DNA from: Glaciimonas sp.
Lineage (GTDB): Bacteria; Pseudomonadota; Gammaproteobacteria; Burkholderiales; Burkholderiaceae_D
Reading direction: 5' to 3'
NCBI GenBank assembly: GCA_012927585.1
Contig: JABBOY010000010.1
Coordinates: 33,031 to 97,030 of the forward strand
DNA length: 64,000 nt
Shown here: piece after piece, positions 46,118-55,057 of the stretch
How the letters are laid out: every line of letters begins with the position of its first letter
Position numbering within the stretch: the first letter of the stretch is position 1
Notes under the pieces: model-generated
Told to the model about the DNA's origin: nothing
The model's database searches: none
Seen by the model: only the letters and a program-made list of their open reading frames with translations
Position numbers and translations under genes: made by a program

Positions 46118-47524
46118 ATGTCCATGCTATTACTGTCAACTACCAGTGACGCTATGGGTGAGGGTGATTTGCGTTTTGCCAGAATTGGCATGGGCCGCAA
46201 GGTGACGGCCACCGGCTCCGTGCAACTGGCTGACTTGCCGCCGGGTGAGGCACGACTGGCGTTTTATACCCGCACGGCGTTTTTCAGTCATGTCGAGACC
46301 AAGAAACAACCCGCCAAGATGTTGCCGATTCAGGTGCGTCGCCTGATCGATGCCGAGCTGGCTTTCAACGAACCGTTTCGGGCCTGCCAACGCGTTACAG
46401 CGGCGGGCGAAGGGAGGCAAGACTTGGCGATGGCGGCCGTTGCCGAGGCCGACTATGCGTTGGTGGTCAGCCGCTTGCCGTTAGTGCAGCGGCCTTTTGC
46501 CTGCATTACGGCCATCGAATGCGCTTTGGCCGCACTGGTGGGTCAAGTAACCAAAGAGCCGGTGCGGCTGCTCTGGCGGCGCGACAAGCATTTGCTCGGT
46601 TTGCTAGTGGAGCGCGGTGAGATTTACGCCCGCCACGCGGCCCGTGTTGAAGGTGGCGTCGCACAAGACGAAGCCGCTTTTGCCGAGCGTGTATTGCCCT
46701 TGCTGTCCACCGCTGCCAATCGCTCAGGCCGTGCCGGAATCACCGGGCGTGATGTGGTGATCACGCTGGCCTTGGGTGAATGGGGTGAGTTGCCCGAGGG
46801 GGGGGACGGCAAGATCGGCGCTGGCGTGCAAAGCCAGCTTCAGGCCCTGTTCCCCGGCGCTCCGGTGGGCGATGTGTCGACCTGGCCCGAGCTTTATGGT
46901 CTGCCTTTCGTCTCGGCCGATTTCAGCTTTTTAACGCCCGGCTACCAGACTGAGGTGGACGGCGTGCGCCTGACCCGACCGCTGCTGTGGGCTGCCGCCG
47001 GTGCTACTGTGCTGTTTGCTATGGTGGCCGCTTTTGCCAGCATTCAGGCCAATGGCATCAACAGCCAACGGGAGGTACGCAGTAATGCACTTCAAAGCAA
47101 GCTGCAAAGCGTGGGACTGCTGCCCAACCCGGATGACATCGAGAAACTCAAGCGCCGCCTGGGCGTACAAAGTACGCTGGAGGGTATTCGCCTGGATCGA
47201 TTCCTGGCTTGGGTGTCCAAAAACACGCCCAAAGGCGTCATCATCCGCAAGCTCGAAGTTAATCGCGACACAAGTGTCGCCACCGTGCCAGCGCCCCCAA
47301 GTTCTATCCCGAATAGCGAGCCAGTGCCCGTGCAGTCTTGGAAGGCTGCTATCGAATATGAAGTGCCTGGGGCCTACGCTGAGGCTGAAATAAAATCCGC
47401 CGCCATCATGGCTGCATTGGGCAACAAGTCGAAATTGATCACCAGCGCCCTTAATGTCAAGAACGACGCGCCGACGCGTCTAACCATCAACCTGGTTACC
47501 CAGGAAACCGTTTTCTCGGAGTAA
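46118..47524 (+). CDS. Pilus assembly inner-membrane protein (PilM/PilN- or MshI-like)
   Basis: A 468-residue protein with a cytoplasmic N-terminal part of about 280 residues that has the size and alternating pattern of the actin-like PilM/MshI fold, a single membrane helix (RPLLWAAAGATVLFAMVAAF, about 286-306), and a periplasmic coiled coil plus small domain as in PilN. This looks like the two functions joined in one protein, as in GspL. It would connect the assembly ATPase on the inside with the MshJ- and MshK-like proteins encoded downstream. Assignment rests on topology and operon position more than on sequence motifs. Confidence 0.65.
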   Translation: MSMLLLSTTSDAMGEGDLRFARIGMGRKVTATGSVQLADLPPGEARLAFYTRTAFFSHVETKKQPAKMLPIQVRRLIDAELAFNEPFRACQRVTAAGEGRQDLAMAAVAEADYALVVSRLPLVQRPFACITAIECALAALVGQVTKEPVRLLWRRDKHLLGLLVERGEIYARHAARVEGGVAQDEAAFAERVLPLLSTAANRSGRAGITGRDVVITLALGEWGELPEGGDGKIGAGVQSQLQALFPGAPVGDVSTWPELYGLPFVSADFSFLTPGYQTEVDGVRLTRPLLWAAAGATVLFAMVAAFASIQANGINSQREVRSNALQSKLQSVGLLPNPDDIEKLKRRLGVQSTLEGIRLDRFLAWVSKNTPKGVIIRKLEVNRDTSVATVPAPPSSIPNSEPVPVQSWKAAIEYEVPGAYAEAEIKSAAIMAALGNKSKLITSALNVKNDAPTRLTINLVTQETVFSE

Positions 47525-47531
47525 CGCCCTC

Positions 47532-49166
47532 ATGTCCAGCCCCAAACCATTAGGCGAATTGCTCAAAGACGGCGGTGTGGTCAATGACGAAATGATCGCC
47601 TACGCACTAGCCGTGCAAAAGGTGTCCAAAGAGCGACTGGGCGGTATCTTGTTGCGCTTGAGGTTCGTCACCGACGACGAGGTGGCGCGCACCCTGGCGG
47701 GCCAGTCTGGCGTGCCGTATGAGGCACTAGAAGTTGCCAACCCTGACCGCGAAGCGCTGGCGCAGATTCCGTCCAACTTTGCGCAAAAATATGGTGTGTT
47801 GCCGCTGGGCTTTGACGGCGACCAGTTGGTGCTCGCTACGGACGATCCCTACCAGACCGAGATTGCCGAGCGTGCCACCCGCTTCACCAGTTGGAAGCTC
47901 AAGCTGGTGTCGGCCCCGGCCTCGCGCTTGCGCCGTGCCATCCAGCGTGTGTATTACATGGTCGAGCACCCGATTGACGCCGATGTGGCGCGCCTGGCGG
48001 GTCAGTTGCACAGCGGGCGCGAGGTCAACACCGAAGCGCTGCTCGACTTGCTGCTCGCTGCAGCGGTGGACGAACGGGCGTCGGATATTCACTTCTCGCC
48101 GACGGTTAGCGCATCCCTGATCTCGATGCGGCTGGATGGCGTGTTGCACCTGCGCTTTGCACTGCCCGCCGGACTGCACGGGCGCCTGGTGTCCACCTGC
48201 AAGGTGCGCGCCGCGCTCGATATTGCCGACACCACGCGTCCGCAGGATGGCCGTGCCACCTTCAAATTTATCGATGGCAATTACGATTTGCGCGTCTCCA
48301 CCATGCCCACCGCCGATGGTGAAAACCTGGTGATTCGCGTGTTGTCGGGTTCGGCCGAGCTGGTGTCGCTAGGCAGCCTGGGCCTGTCTCAAGCGCAAAC
48401 CCGCACCCTCGATCGTGCTGTGAGTCAGCCGCATGGCACTTTGTTCATCTGCGGCCCTACCGGCTCAGGCAAGTCCACCACGCTGTATGCGCTATTACGT
48501 CGCGTGAACGCCATGCAGCGCAACATCATGACGATTGAAGACCCGGTGGAGTACCGCATGCCGCTGGCGCACCAGGTAGAAGTGAACGAGCGTGCCGGAC
48601 TGACTTTTGCCAACTCGATCCGTGGCTTCTTGCGGCAAGATCCAGACGTGATTCTGGTGGGCGAGGTGCGCGACGAAGAAACCGCCGCCCTGTCTATGCG
48701 AGCCGCCCAAACTGGTCACCTGGTTTTAACCAGTTTGCATGCCAATGACACCGTGGGCGCCCTAATCCGCTTGCGCGACCTGGGCGTGGAAAACTACCTG
48801 ATTGCCTCCACCGTGACCGCCATCGTGGCGCAGCGTTTGCTGCGCAAGCTGTGTAGACACTGCCGCGAACTGATTCCAGCCGAAGCCAGCGACCAAGTTG
48901 CTAGCAGCCCCACCCGCTATCGTGCCAAGGGCTGCGTCAGCTGCCGCCACACTGGTTATGTCGGCCGCCAAGCGGTGGCCGAGGTACTGGAGATTGACCG
49001 CGACTTGTCCCGCATGATTGATCGGGGCGACACTCCCTCGGCGCTCTACGAAGCGGTTGAAAAGCGCGGCATCTCCTCGATGCGCGACGAAGCCGCCCGA
49101 CTGGTTGATGAAGGCGTGACCGACCAGGCTGAATTTGATCGCGTGCTCGGCAGCGCCCACACCTGA
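47532..49166 (+). CDS. Type IV pilus/type II secretion assembly ATPase (GspE/PilB, MshE-like)
   Basis: A 544-residue cytoplasmic ATPase that powers pilin polymerisation. An N-terminal GspE domain (residues 1-150) is followed by the ATPase core: Walker A ICGPTGSGKSTTLYALLRR, the aspartate box TIEDPVEYRMPLAHQVEV, Walker B LRQDPDVILVGEVRDEETA, and the histidine box TSLHANDTVGALIRL. A zinc-binding tetracysteine (KLCRHCREL and GCVSCRHTGY) is present, as in extension-type rather than retraction-type ATPases. MshE N-termini bind c-di-GMP, and this one could too, but the binding residues were not verified. Confidence 0.93.
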   Translation: MSSPKPLGELLKDGGVVNDEMIAYALAVQKVSKERLGGILLRLRFVTDDEVARTLAGQSGVPYEALEVANPDREALAQIPSNFAQKYGVLPLGFDGDQLVLATDDPYQTEIAERATRFTSWKLKLVSAPASRLRRAIQRVYYMVEHPIDADVARLAGQLHSGREVNTEALLDLLLAAAVDERASDIHFSPTVSASLISMRLDGVLHLRFALPAGLHGRLVSTCKVRAALDIADTTRPQDGRATFKFIDGNYDLRVSTMPTADGENLVIRVLSGSAELVSLGSLGLSQAQTRTLDRAVSQPHGTLFICGPTGSGKSTTLYALLRRVNAMQRNIMTIEDPVEYRMPLAHQVEVNERAGLTFANSIRGFLRQDPDVILVGEVRDEETAALSMRAAQTGHLVLTSLHANDTVGALIRLRDLGVENYLIASTVTAIVAQRLLRKLCRHCRELIPAEASDQVASSPTRYRAKGCVSCRHTGYVGRQAVAEVLEIDRDLSRMIDRGDTPSALYEAVEKRGISSMRDEAARLVDEGVTDQAEFDRVLGSAHT

Positions 49167-49187
49167 TACCCGTCGGAACACCCACCC

Positions 49188-50402
49188 ATGCCCTTCATCA
49201 TCTACACCGCTGTTTTGCCTGACGGCACCGCCGTGCGCCGCAGCGGCCAGTTCGCCGACCTGGGTCGGCTCGATCACGAATTGATGCGCCGTGGCGAGAC
49301 GCTGATTGACTACAACAGCCTGCCCGATTTTGTTGCCACCTTGCGCAATGTCTTTATGGGCCGGGTCCGTCCGCTTGAAGCTGCCGAATTCGCCCGCACG
49401 CTGTCGCTCTACATTGAAGGCGGGGTGGATCTGCAAAGCGCCCTGGCCGATCTGGAAAAAAGCGCCAACACGCTGGGTCTGCGCATGGCTTTACGTGATG
49501 TGCGCCTAGCGCTGCTCAATGGCGTGCCGGTCTCCGAGGCTGTTAATGCCACCAGGCGCTTTCCGCCCGTCATTGCCAACCTGTCGCGTATTGGTGAGCA
49601 ATCAGGTAACTTGGCCGGGGTGCTGGCCGATGCTGCCGTTTTCATTGAGCGCGCCGAAGCTATCAAGAGCGCAGCCAAACGCGCCGTCATGAACCCGGCC
49701 TTTACCCTGATGGTGATGATTGGCGCCATCTTTTTCTGGCTCACGGCTGTCATCCCCAAAATGGCCGACCTGTTCAAAAGCATGGGCGATAAAAAACTGC
49801 CACCCGAAACCATTTTTCTGATAGACCTGGCGGCCTTCATGGTGGCGTGGTGGTGGGCGGTGGCGATCGGGCTGCTGGCAATTCCTGCGAGTATTCTGCT
49901 CGGGCGGCAAATGTCGGATCGCTTCCGGTTGGCGACCGACCGCATTGGCTGGCACCTGCCAATTATCGGCCAGATGGTGGCGCTGGCCAACCAAGCCTAT
50001 TACTTTCAATACCTGGCGCTGATGTACAAATCGGGCGTGGTGATTACCGAGGCGTTGAGCACCTTGCGCCTGTCGCTTACCAACACCTATTTTTTGTACC
50101 GCACCAAGAGCGTTGAAGGCGAACTGCGGAGCGGCTCGCGCCTGAGCGTGGCTCTGACCAACACCCGTGTCTTCTCGCCCCTGGCGCTACGCATGGCTAA
50201 TGTCGGTGAAGAGACCGGTACTCTGGACAATCAACTCAACCGTCTGGCCACTATATTCATCAACCAGGTCAACGCTCGCGTCGAGGTGATGGCCAAGCTG
50301 CTGGAGCCGATTTTGGTCATCTTTTTGGGCGCCATCTTCGGCTTCTTTGTATTGGCCGTACTGGGCCCGCTGTACAGCATGCTCGGCTCGCTGGGGCAGT
50401 GA
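49188..50402 (+). CDS. Pilus/type II secretion inner-membrane platform protein (GspF/PilC, MshG-like)
   Basis: A 404-residue polytopic protein with two GspF domains. The first (about 65-200) includes EFARTLSLYIEGGVDLQSAL and ends in NPAFTLMVMIGAIFFWLTAV; the second includes YYFQYLALMYKSGVVITEAL and MANVGEETGTLDNQLNRLAT before the last helix LVIFLGAIFGFFVLAVLGPL. Three transmembrane helices are predicted. It is the membrane base that the ATPase acts on. It lies 21 bp after the ATPase gene. Confidence 0.92.
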   Translation: MPFIIYTAVLPDGTAVRRSGQFADLGRLDHELMRRGETLIDYNSLPDFVATLRNVFMGRVRPLEAAEFARTLSLYIEGGVDLQSALADLEKSANTLGLRMALRDVRLALLNGVPVSEAVNATRRFPPVIANLSRIGEQSGNLAGVLADAAVFIERAEAIKSAAKRAVMNPAFTLMVMIGAIFFWLTAVIPKMADLFKSMGDKKLPPETIFLIDLAAFMVAWWWAVAIGLLAIPASILLGRQMSDRFRLATDRIGWHLPIIGQMVALANQAYYFQYLALMYKSGVVITEALSTLRLSLTNTYFLYRTKSVEGELRSGSRLSVALTNTRVFSPLALRMANVGEETGTLDNQLNRLATIFINQVNARVEVMAKLLEPILVIFLGAIFGFFVLAVLGPLYSMLGSLGQ

Positions 50403-50411
50403 AATTAAGGC

Positions 50412-51539
50412 ATGAAACACATGAAACACAAGTTTAAAAAATCCAGGGGCTTCACGCTGATCGAGATCACGCTGGTCATCATCGTGATGGGTATTTTGGC
50501 GGCGGCCATTGCGCCGATGTTAGCGGGAGTGGTTGGGCGGGCGCAAGCAGATGCGGAGCGCAGCAAGTTGAAGGTGCTGAAAGAGGCGTTGTTGGCGGAT
50601 GCGTTGGAGAAGGGGGGGTTTGTGGACCCATTGACCAACACAATTGTGTTGGCGACTAATACACCCAATACGTTTGCAGCGGCTCAGCCGAATCAATATC
50701 TACCCGCTTCAGCTAACGCGCTGGCATTGGGCATGCCGCTGACCAGTGCGTTCAACAATCCAGGGGGAGATAACTTGGCACCCAATACGGTGCCCGCTTA
50801 TAGCGACTTGCGGCCTGCATCATTTCTCTACGATGTTCGCAACACTTTGACGCGAGCAGCCGCTGGAAACTCCCCTCTGAAATTTTGTACCAATGCTGCG
50901 GCAGCCATGTTGACGACTGCAGACCCGTATCTGTGCAGTCGCGCTGCCGGTCATGACACACAAGTGGCATGCCAGGTAACGGCTGTACCGCCAGACCTGA
51001 AAGTCCCGGTAGCGATGGTGTTGGTGAGTCGGGGTAAAAACCGCCAGTTTGAATTTGAGAATCTGGAAGGCTTTAACGCTAGCGGCACGGCGGCAGTGGC
51101 GGCCACCACTCCTCCAGAATTGCCCAGGACTTACGAAAGCCCGAACCGGGGTGTCAATTACAGCAACGATACCGGTGCCTATTACGACGACGCGGTGGAG
51201 TCCATCAGCCTTGCCGAGGTGGTGAGTGCCTGTCAGAAGCGCGGAATACTTGCGATAGCCGCGTGCCCGGTCGGCCAGCGGCAATTGCGATTGTTCAACA
51301 ACAATACAGTTGCTCCGGTTTCTTATAAATTGGACGCCAATGCCTGTGTGCCCGCAGGAATTCCCGCCGGTTCCGAATATCCACTGGGATGTATTTCAAA
51401 TTCCACCTTGATCGTAAATTCAGCGTCCGATTGCACGACGGGTACTCCAATAACGAACAATCTCAATTTGGCCTCAGATGTTAATGGAGACCTAACGATC
51501 CTTGTTACCTGCACTGCCGCCAATTGCACTACCAACTGA
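50412..51539 (+). CDS. Second type IV prepilin-like protein
   Basis: A 375-residue prepilin: short basic leader MKHMKHKFKKSRG then FTLIEITLVIIVMGILAAAI with Phe+1 and Glu+5. Unusually long for a pseudopilin. The body contains several cysteines (KFCTNAAAAM, DPYLCSRAAGHD, QVACQV, VSACQKRGIL, ACPVGQ), suggesting several disulfides. Long pilin-fold proteins with cysteine-rich C-termini often act as tip subunits or carry adhesins. Another ATG at 50421 is also possible. No prepilin peptidase gene is present in the window. Confidence 0.85.
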   Translation: MKHMKHKFKKSRGFTLIEITLVIIVMGILAAAIAPMLAGVVGRAQADAERSKLKVLKEALLADALEKGGFVDPLTNTIVLATNTPNTFAAAQPNQYLPASANALALGMPLTSAFNNPGGDNLAPNTVPAYSDLRPASFLYDVRNTLTRAAAGNSPLKFCTNAAAAMLTTADPYLCSRAAGHDTQVACQVTAVPPDLKVPVAMVLVSRGKNRQFEFENLEGFNASGTAAVAATTPPELPRTYESPNRGVNYSNDTGAYYDDAVESISLAEVVSACQKRGILAIAACPVGQRQLRLFNNNTVAPVSYKLDANACVPAGIPAGSEYPLGCISNSTLIVNSASDCTTGTPITNNLNLASDVNGDLTILVTCTAANCTTN

Positions 51540-51548
51540 GCCGTCATC

Positions 51549-52004
51549 ATGCAAACCTTCACCCAAAAAACCCTAACCCTCGCCGTGCTGAGCGGTGTGC
51601 TGCTGGCCGCGGCCGTTGCGGCTGCCATCGTCGCTCAGGCCCAGCTTAAACAAGCCCGAGCCGATGCACAGCAACAGACGCAGGCTGAAGCCAGTTTCAC
51701 CCAGTTGCGGGCCGATCTGACACGCTGGCAAAAGGCGTTGGCCTCGGCGCGCTCTGATGTGACGCTGCGCCAGGAGCCGCTCGATTTGACGGTGGCACTA
51801 CCGCCGGAGCAGTTGTATGAGTTGCCACCCATCCTGTCCAAAGTGTTCGACCCGCAAGGCTACTTTTCGCTCAAGCAATTCAAGTTCGAGTGGAAAACCG
51901 ACAAAGAAGCCGGGGTGGCCGCACCGGGGCCGCTTACCCTGGCCCACATCACTTTGCAGGGTGACCGTACCTTAATTTTAAATGCAGGAAAAACAACACC
52001 ATGA
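51549..52004 (+). CDS. Pilus assembly protein, MshJ/PilO-like
   Basis: A 151-residue protein with one N-terminal membrane helix (LTLAVLSGVLLAAAVAAAIV), a coiled coil (residues 30-70) and a small C-terminal alpha-beta domain. This is the topology of PilO/MshJ, which forms the inner-membrane alignment complex with PilN. Sequence motifs are weak, and the call leans on the gene order between prepilin and the PilP-like gene. The stop overlaps the next start (ATGA). Confidence 0.65.
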   Translation: MQTFTQKTLTLAVLSGVLLAAAVAAAIVAQAQLKQARADAQQQTQAEASFTQLRADLTRWQKALASARSDVTLRQEPLDLTVALPPEQLYELPPILSKVFDPQGYFSLKQFKFEWKTDKEAGVAAPGPLTLAHITLQGDRTLILNAGKTTP

Positions 52005-52600
52005 CCCCACGTTCTTTCATGTTGCCCGCCGTGCCGCTGCTGCTGGCGGGTTTGGGTTGGTGGGGCTCTGCCAGCCTGGTGGACAAGATCGTCAAACCCC
52101 AGGCCGCGCCGGTAATAGGCCAAATCAATTTGCCCACCGGCATCGAGGCACTGGCCCCAACCGTTGCGCGTCCCCCGCTGGGCTACCTGGAACTGGCCGC
52201 GTTTGGCTTTTCCAGTCCAGTCAAAAGAGTGGTCGTCAAACCCAAAGTTTTGGTGGCTGGCGACTTCTATGTGGTGGATTCGATCCTCAAAGGCAGCACC
52301 CTGCATACGGCCACTATTGGCAACAAGACGGTTAAGGCGGGCGACCGACTGGACAAAAAATACACCGTGGTGTCGGTAGTATCCGATGGTATTTGGGTCA
52401 CGGGCCCCGGCAAGCGCAGTCAAAAAGAAAAAATTGCTTTCCGACCCTACGTGGCTAGTGTTGAAGACACTACCGTCAGCCAGGCGACCAATGCAGTCGC
52501 CCTGCTGCCCAACGCGCAACCCAAGCCCGGCGTCATGGGCGCAAATGCCCCGGCAGGCATGCGCGACTTCCGGCAAATCCTTGAAGCGCTCAAGCTGTGA
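52001..52600 (+). CDS. Pilus assembly protein, MshK/PilP-like
   Basis: A 199-residue exported protein with an N-terminal hydrophobic anchor (MTPRSFMLPAVPLLLAGLGW). The middle, LVAGDFYVVDSILKGSTLHT then VKAGDRLDKKYTVVSVVSDG, has the pattern of the PilP/GspC homology-region domain that contacts the secretin. It would bridge the inner-membrane complex and the secretin encoded next. Its start overlaps the MshJ-like stop by 4 bp. Confidence 0.65.
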   Translation: MTPRSFMLPAVPLLLAGLGWWGSASLVDKIVKPQAAPVIGQINLPTGIEALAPTVARPPLGYLELAAFGFSSPVKRVVVKPKVLVAGDFYVVDSILKGSTLHTATIGNKTVKAGDRLDKKYTVVSVVSDGIWVTGPGKRSQKEKIAFRPYVASVEDTTVSQATNAVALLPNAQPKPGVMGANAPAGMRDFRQILEALKL

Positions 52601-52632
52601 GCCACAAAGTCCCTTTTTTCGAGAACTGAACA

Positions 52633-54228
52633 ATGTCCAAGACGCTCAACCTGACTTATATGAAAACAACTTTGCTGGTACTTGCCGTGACCACCCTGCT
52701 TAGCGGCTGTTACAGCACCGCCAAGCGTCCGTTTAATGAGGAGCGCCATCCCGATGGCGTTCCTTCATCGGCACTAAATTTTGTATCCGCACCCAAGACG
52801 CCACCTCCGCCCATGCCGTTGGCGCAGCGCCAGGATGCCGCCATTATGGCAGTCGAAGACGCATTTTCTCCTAGCAGGCGCTATTCATTCAAGGCTCAGG
52901 GTGCGCCCTTGCGGCTGGCCCTGGCCCAGTTTGCGCAGGCCTTCAAGCTCAACATCGTGGCCGATCAAGATGTGAGTGGCGTCGTAACGGTAGACGTGAC
53001 CAATCTGGCGCTGGATCAATCGCTCGACATCATTCTGGGCCCCCTTGGGCTGGGCTGGTGGCGCGATGGCACGGTGGTGCATGTGAGCCGACAGGTAACG
53101 CGTAACTACACCGTGGACTACCCGCGCATCACACGCACCGGCAGCAGCAGCTCGTCCGGTAGCGCGGGGGGCTCCACAGGCTCGGTTTCCACCTCCGACT
53201 CCATGAATTTTTGGAGTGAGCTGGAGTCCGAAATCAAAGCCATCATGAAGGTCAAGTTAGGCGGCAAGGACGCTCCTACCGAGAAAATCGTCCACACCGA
53301 CCAGGTCACCAAAGTCATGACCAGTGCAGAAAAACTGTTGGAGGTTCTGGATGGCAACCTGGTCATCAACAAGAGCACGGGCATGGTGCAGGTCACGACC
53401 TCGCCCGCAGCCTTGCGCCAGATCGACCTGTACATGAAGCACTTGATATCGCGCATGAACAAGCAGGTCTACATTGAAGTAAAAATCATGGAGGTCACAC
53501 TGCGCGACGACAACGCGTTTGGCATTGACTGGAGCAAGGTGACGAACCCGCGCGCCAGCAACTCGGTCAACGCCACGAGTACCAACACGGTGGCATCTTC
53601 AGGTGGCAGTCTAAGTGGACTTGTACCTACAATAGCGCTTACGTTGAATCCTTTCAGCGGTGATGCAATATTGCGCGATGTGGTCGCAGCGGTCAGCGCG
53701 CTGGAAGCGCAAGGCGACGTGAAAGTGATTTCGCAGCCGCGCATTCGCACCCTCAACAATCAGCCAGCCATCATCAAGACCGGCACCGAGCGCACCTTCT
53801 TCACCAGTAAAGTCACCGTTACCAAGGGGGCTAACGGTGCTGCCGACACGCGCGACATTTCAGACGAAGCCAAAAGCACCATTGATGGCATTTTGCTGAC
53901 GGTGGTGCCACAAGTGGGCGCCGACGACGTGATTGCGATGGATGTAACGCCGTCGCTGACCAAAGTCATTGGCTTCACTCAGGCCCTTTCGGGGCTGTCT
54001 AGCGCGCCAATCACCGAAACCAACCAGATGACCACGCTGGTGCGAGTACATGATGGTGAAACAGCGGTCATCGGCGGCATGATCATTGAAGAAGCGTCCG
54101 AATCCTCCCGCCAGATGCCTGGCATCGGCGATGTGCCTGGCATCGGCTGGCTGTTCAAGGGCAAATACAACAACAGGTTGCGCAAGGAATTGGTGATCTT
54201 CATTACGCCCCATGTGATTTCGAACTGA
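52633..54228 (+). CDS. mshL: Outer-membrane secretin lipoprotein (MshL/PilQ-like)
   Basis: A 531-residue secretin. The lipobox TTLLSGCYS follows a short leader. Then come an STN-like domain (about 75-145, LRLALAQFAQAFKLNIVADQ), a Ser/Gly linker (about 172-195) typical of MshL, an N-domain, and the secretin pore region with KVISQPRIRTLNNQPAIIKTG, VHDGETAVIGGMIIEE and the terminal RLRKELVIFITPHVIS. It forms the outer-membrane gate for the pilus. The second in-frame Met at 52660 lies closer to the lipobox and could be the real start. Confidence 0.93.
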   Translation: MSKTLNLTYMKTTLLVLAVTTLLSGCYSTAKRPFNEERHPDGVPSSALNFVSAPKTPPPPMPLAQRQDAAIMAVEDAFSPSRRYSFKAQGAPLRLALAQFAQAFKLNIVADQDVSGVVTVDVTNLALDQSLDIILGPLGLGWWRDGTVVHVSRQVTRNYTVDYPRITRTGSSSSSGSAGGSTGSVSTSDSMNFWSELESEIKAIMKVKLGGKDAPTEKIVHTDQVTKVMTSAEKLLEVLDGNLVINKSTGMVQVTTSPAALRQIDLYMKHLISRMNKQVYIEVKIMEVTLRDDNAFGIDWSKVTNPRASNSVNATSTNTVASSGGSLSGLVPTIALTLNPFSGDAILRDVVAAVSALEAQGDVKVISQPRIRTLNNQPAIIKTGTERTFFTSKVTVTKGANGAADTRDISDEAKSTIDGILLTVVPQVGADDVIAMDVTPSLTKVIGFTQALSGLSSAPITETNQMTTLVRVHDGETAVIGGMIIEEASESSRQMPGIGDVPGIGWLFKGKYNNRLRKELVIFITPHVISN

Positions 54229-54229
54229 T

Positions 54230-55054
54230 ATGGTAATGGACGCGTGTTATATGTCGCTGGGTTTTAAGGAGCCGCCGTTTCGGATCACGCCAGATACCGA
54301 TTACTTTTTCCCACACCCGCAGTACCTGACGGCCATTGGGCATTTGCGTTACGGCATGCTGACCGGCAGCTTTGCCGTGATTACCGGTGAGGTCGGACTG
54401 GGCAAGACGCTGCTGTGCCGGTATTTACTGAGAAATCTGCCCAATGATGTGCAGACTGCATTTGTCTTTAACCCGCAGCAGAATTTTCTGGAAATACTCA
54501 AGAGCATCTACCACGACCTGACGGGCGAGAATGCCGGTTCGGATTCGCAGGCCGATGTGCAGGCCCTGTTGTACCAGAAGCTGATTGAAATCAACGCGAG
54601 CGGCAAGCGGGTGGCGCTGCTGGTGGACGAGGCGCACCGCCTCAAACCAGATGTACTCGAAGGCATCCGCCTTCTGTCGAACCTGGAGACCGAGAAGCGC
54701 AAGTTAATGGCGCTGCTGCTGATCGGTCAGACCGAGTTGGAAAACACCCTGAAATCGCATGATATGCGTGCTTTGCGAGAGCGTATTTCGGTCTGGCATC
54801 GCCTGCGCCCCTATACCCGCACAGAGACGATAGCGTACGTTCGTCATCGCCTCATCAGTGCGCGTACGCATGGTGACTTCGGTTTGACTGGCCCCGCGTT
54901 AAATGCGGTGCATTGGTATAGCAAGGGCGTGCCGCGGCGCATCAACCTGCTATGCGATCGCGCCATGTTGATGGGCTTTGTCGAACAGCGTCCGGAAGTC
55001 ACCTTTGGGATGATCCGCACTGCCGCCAGTGAGGTGCAGGGGTGGATGGATTAA
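54230..55054 (+). CDS. mshM: AAA ATPase of the ExeA/MshM type
   Basis: A 274-residue AAA protein. The motif SLGFKEPPFRITPDTDYFF opens the family, Walker A is ITGEVGLGKTLLCRYLLRN (about 50-68) and Walker B VALLVDEAHRLKP (about 128-140), followed by LLLIGQTELE and GVPRRINLLCDRAML. ExeA-like ATPases help insert or organise the secretin in the envelope by remodelling peptidoglycan contacts. The true start may be the Met at residue 3 or 8. It lies 1 bp after the secretin stop. Confidence 0.88.
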   Translation: MVMDACYMSLGFKEPPFRITPDTDYFFPHPQYLTAIGHLRYGMLTGSFAVITGEVGLGKTLLCRYLLRNLPNDVQTAFVFNPQQNFLEILKSIYHDLTGENAGSDSQADVQALLYQKLIEINASGKRVALLVDEAHRLKPDVLEGIRLLSNLETEKRKLMALLLIGQTELENTLKSHDMRALRERISVWHRLRPYTRTETIAYVRHRLISARTHGDFGLTGPALNAVHWYSKGVPRRINLLCDRAMLMGFVEQRPEVTFGMIRTAASEVQGWMD

Positions 55055-55057
55055 TGA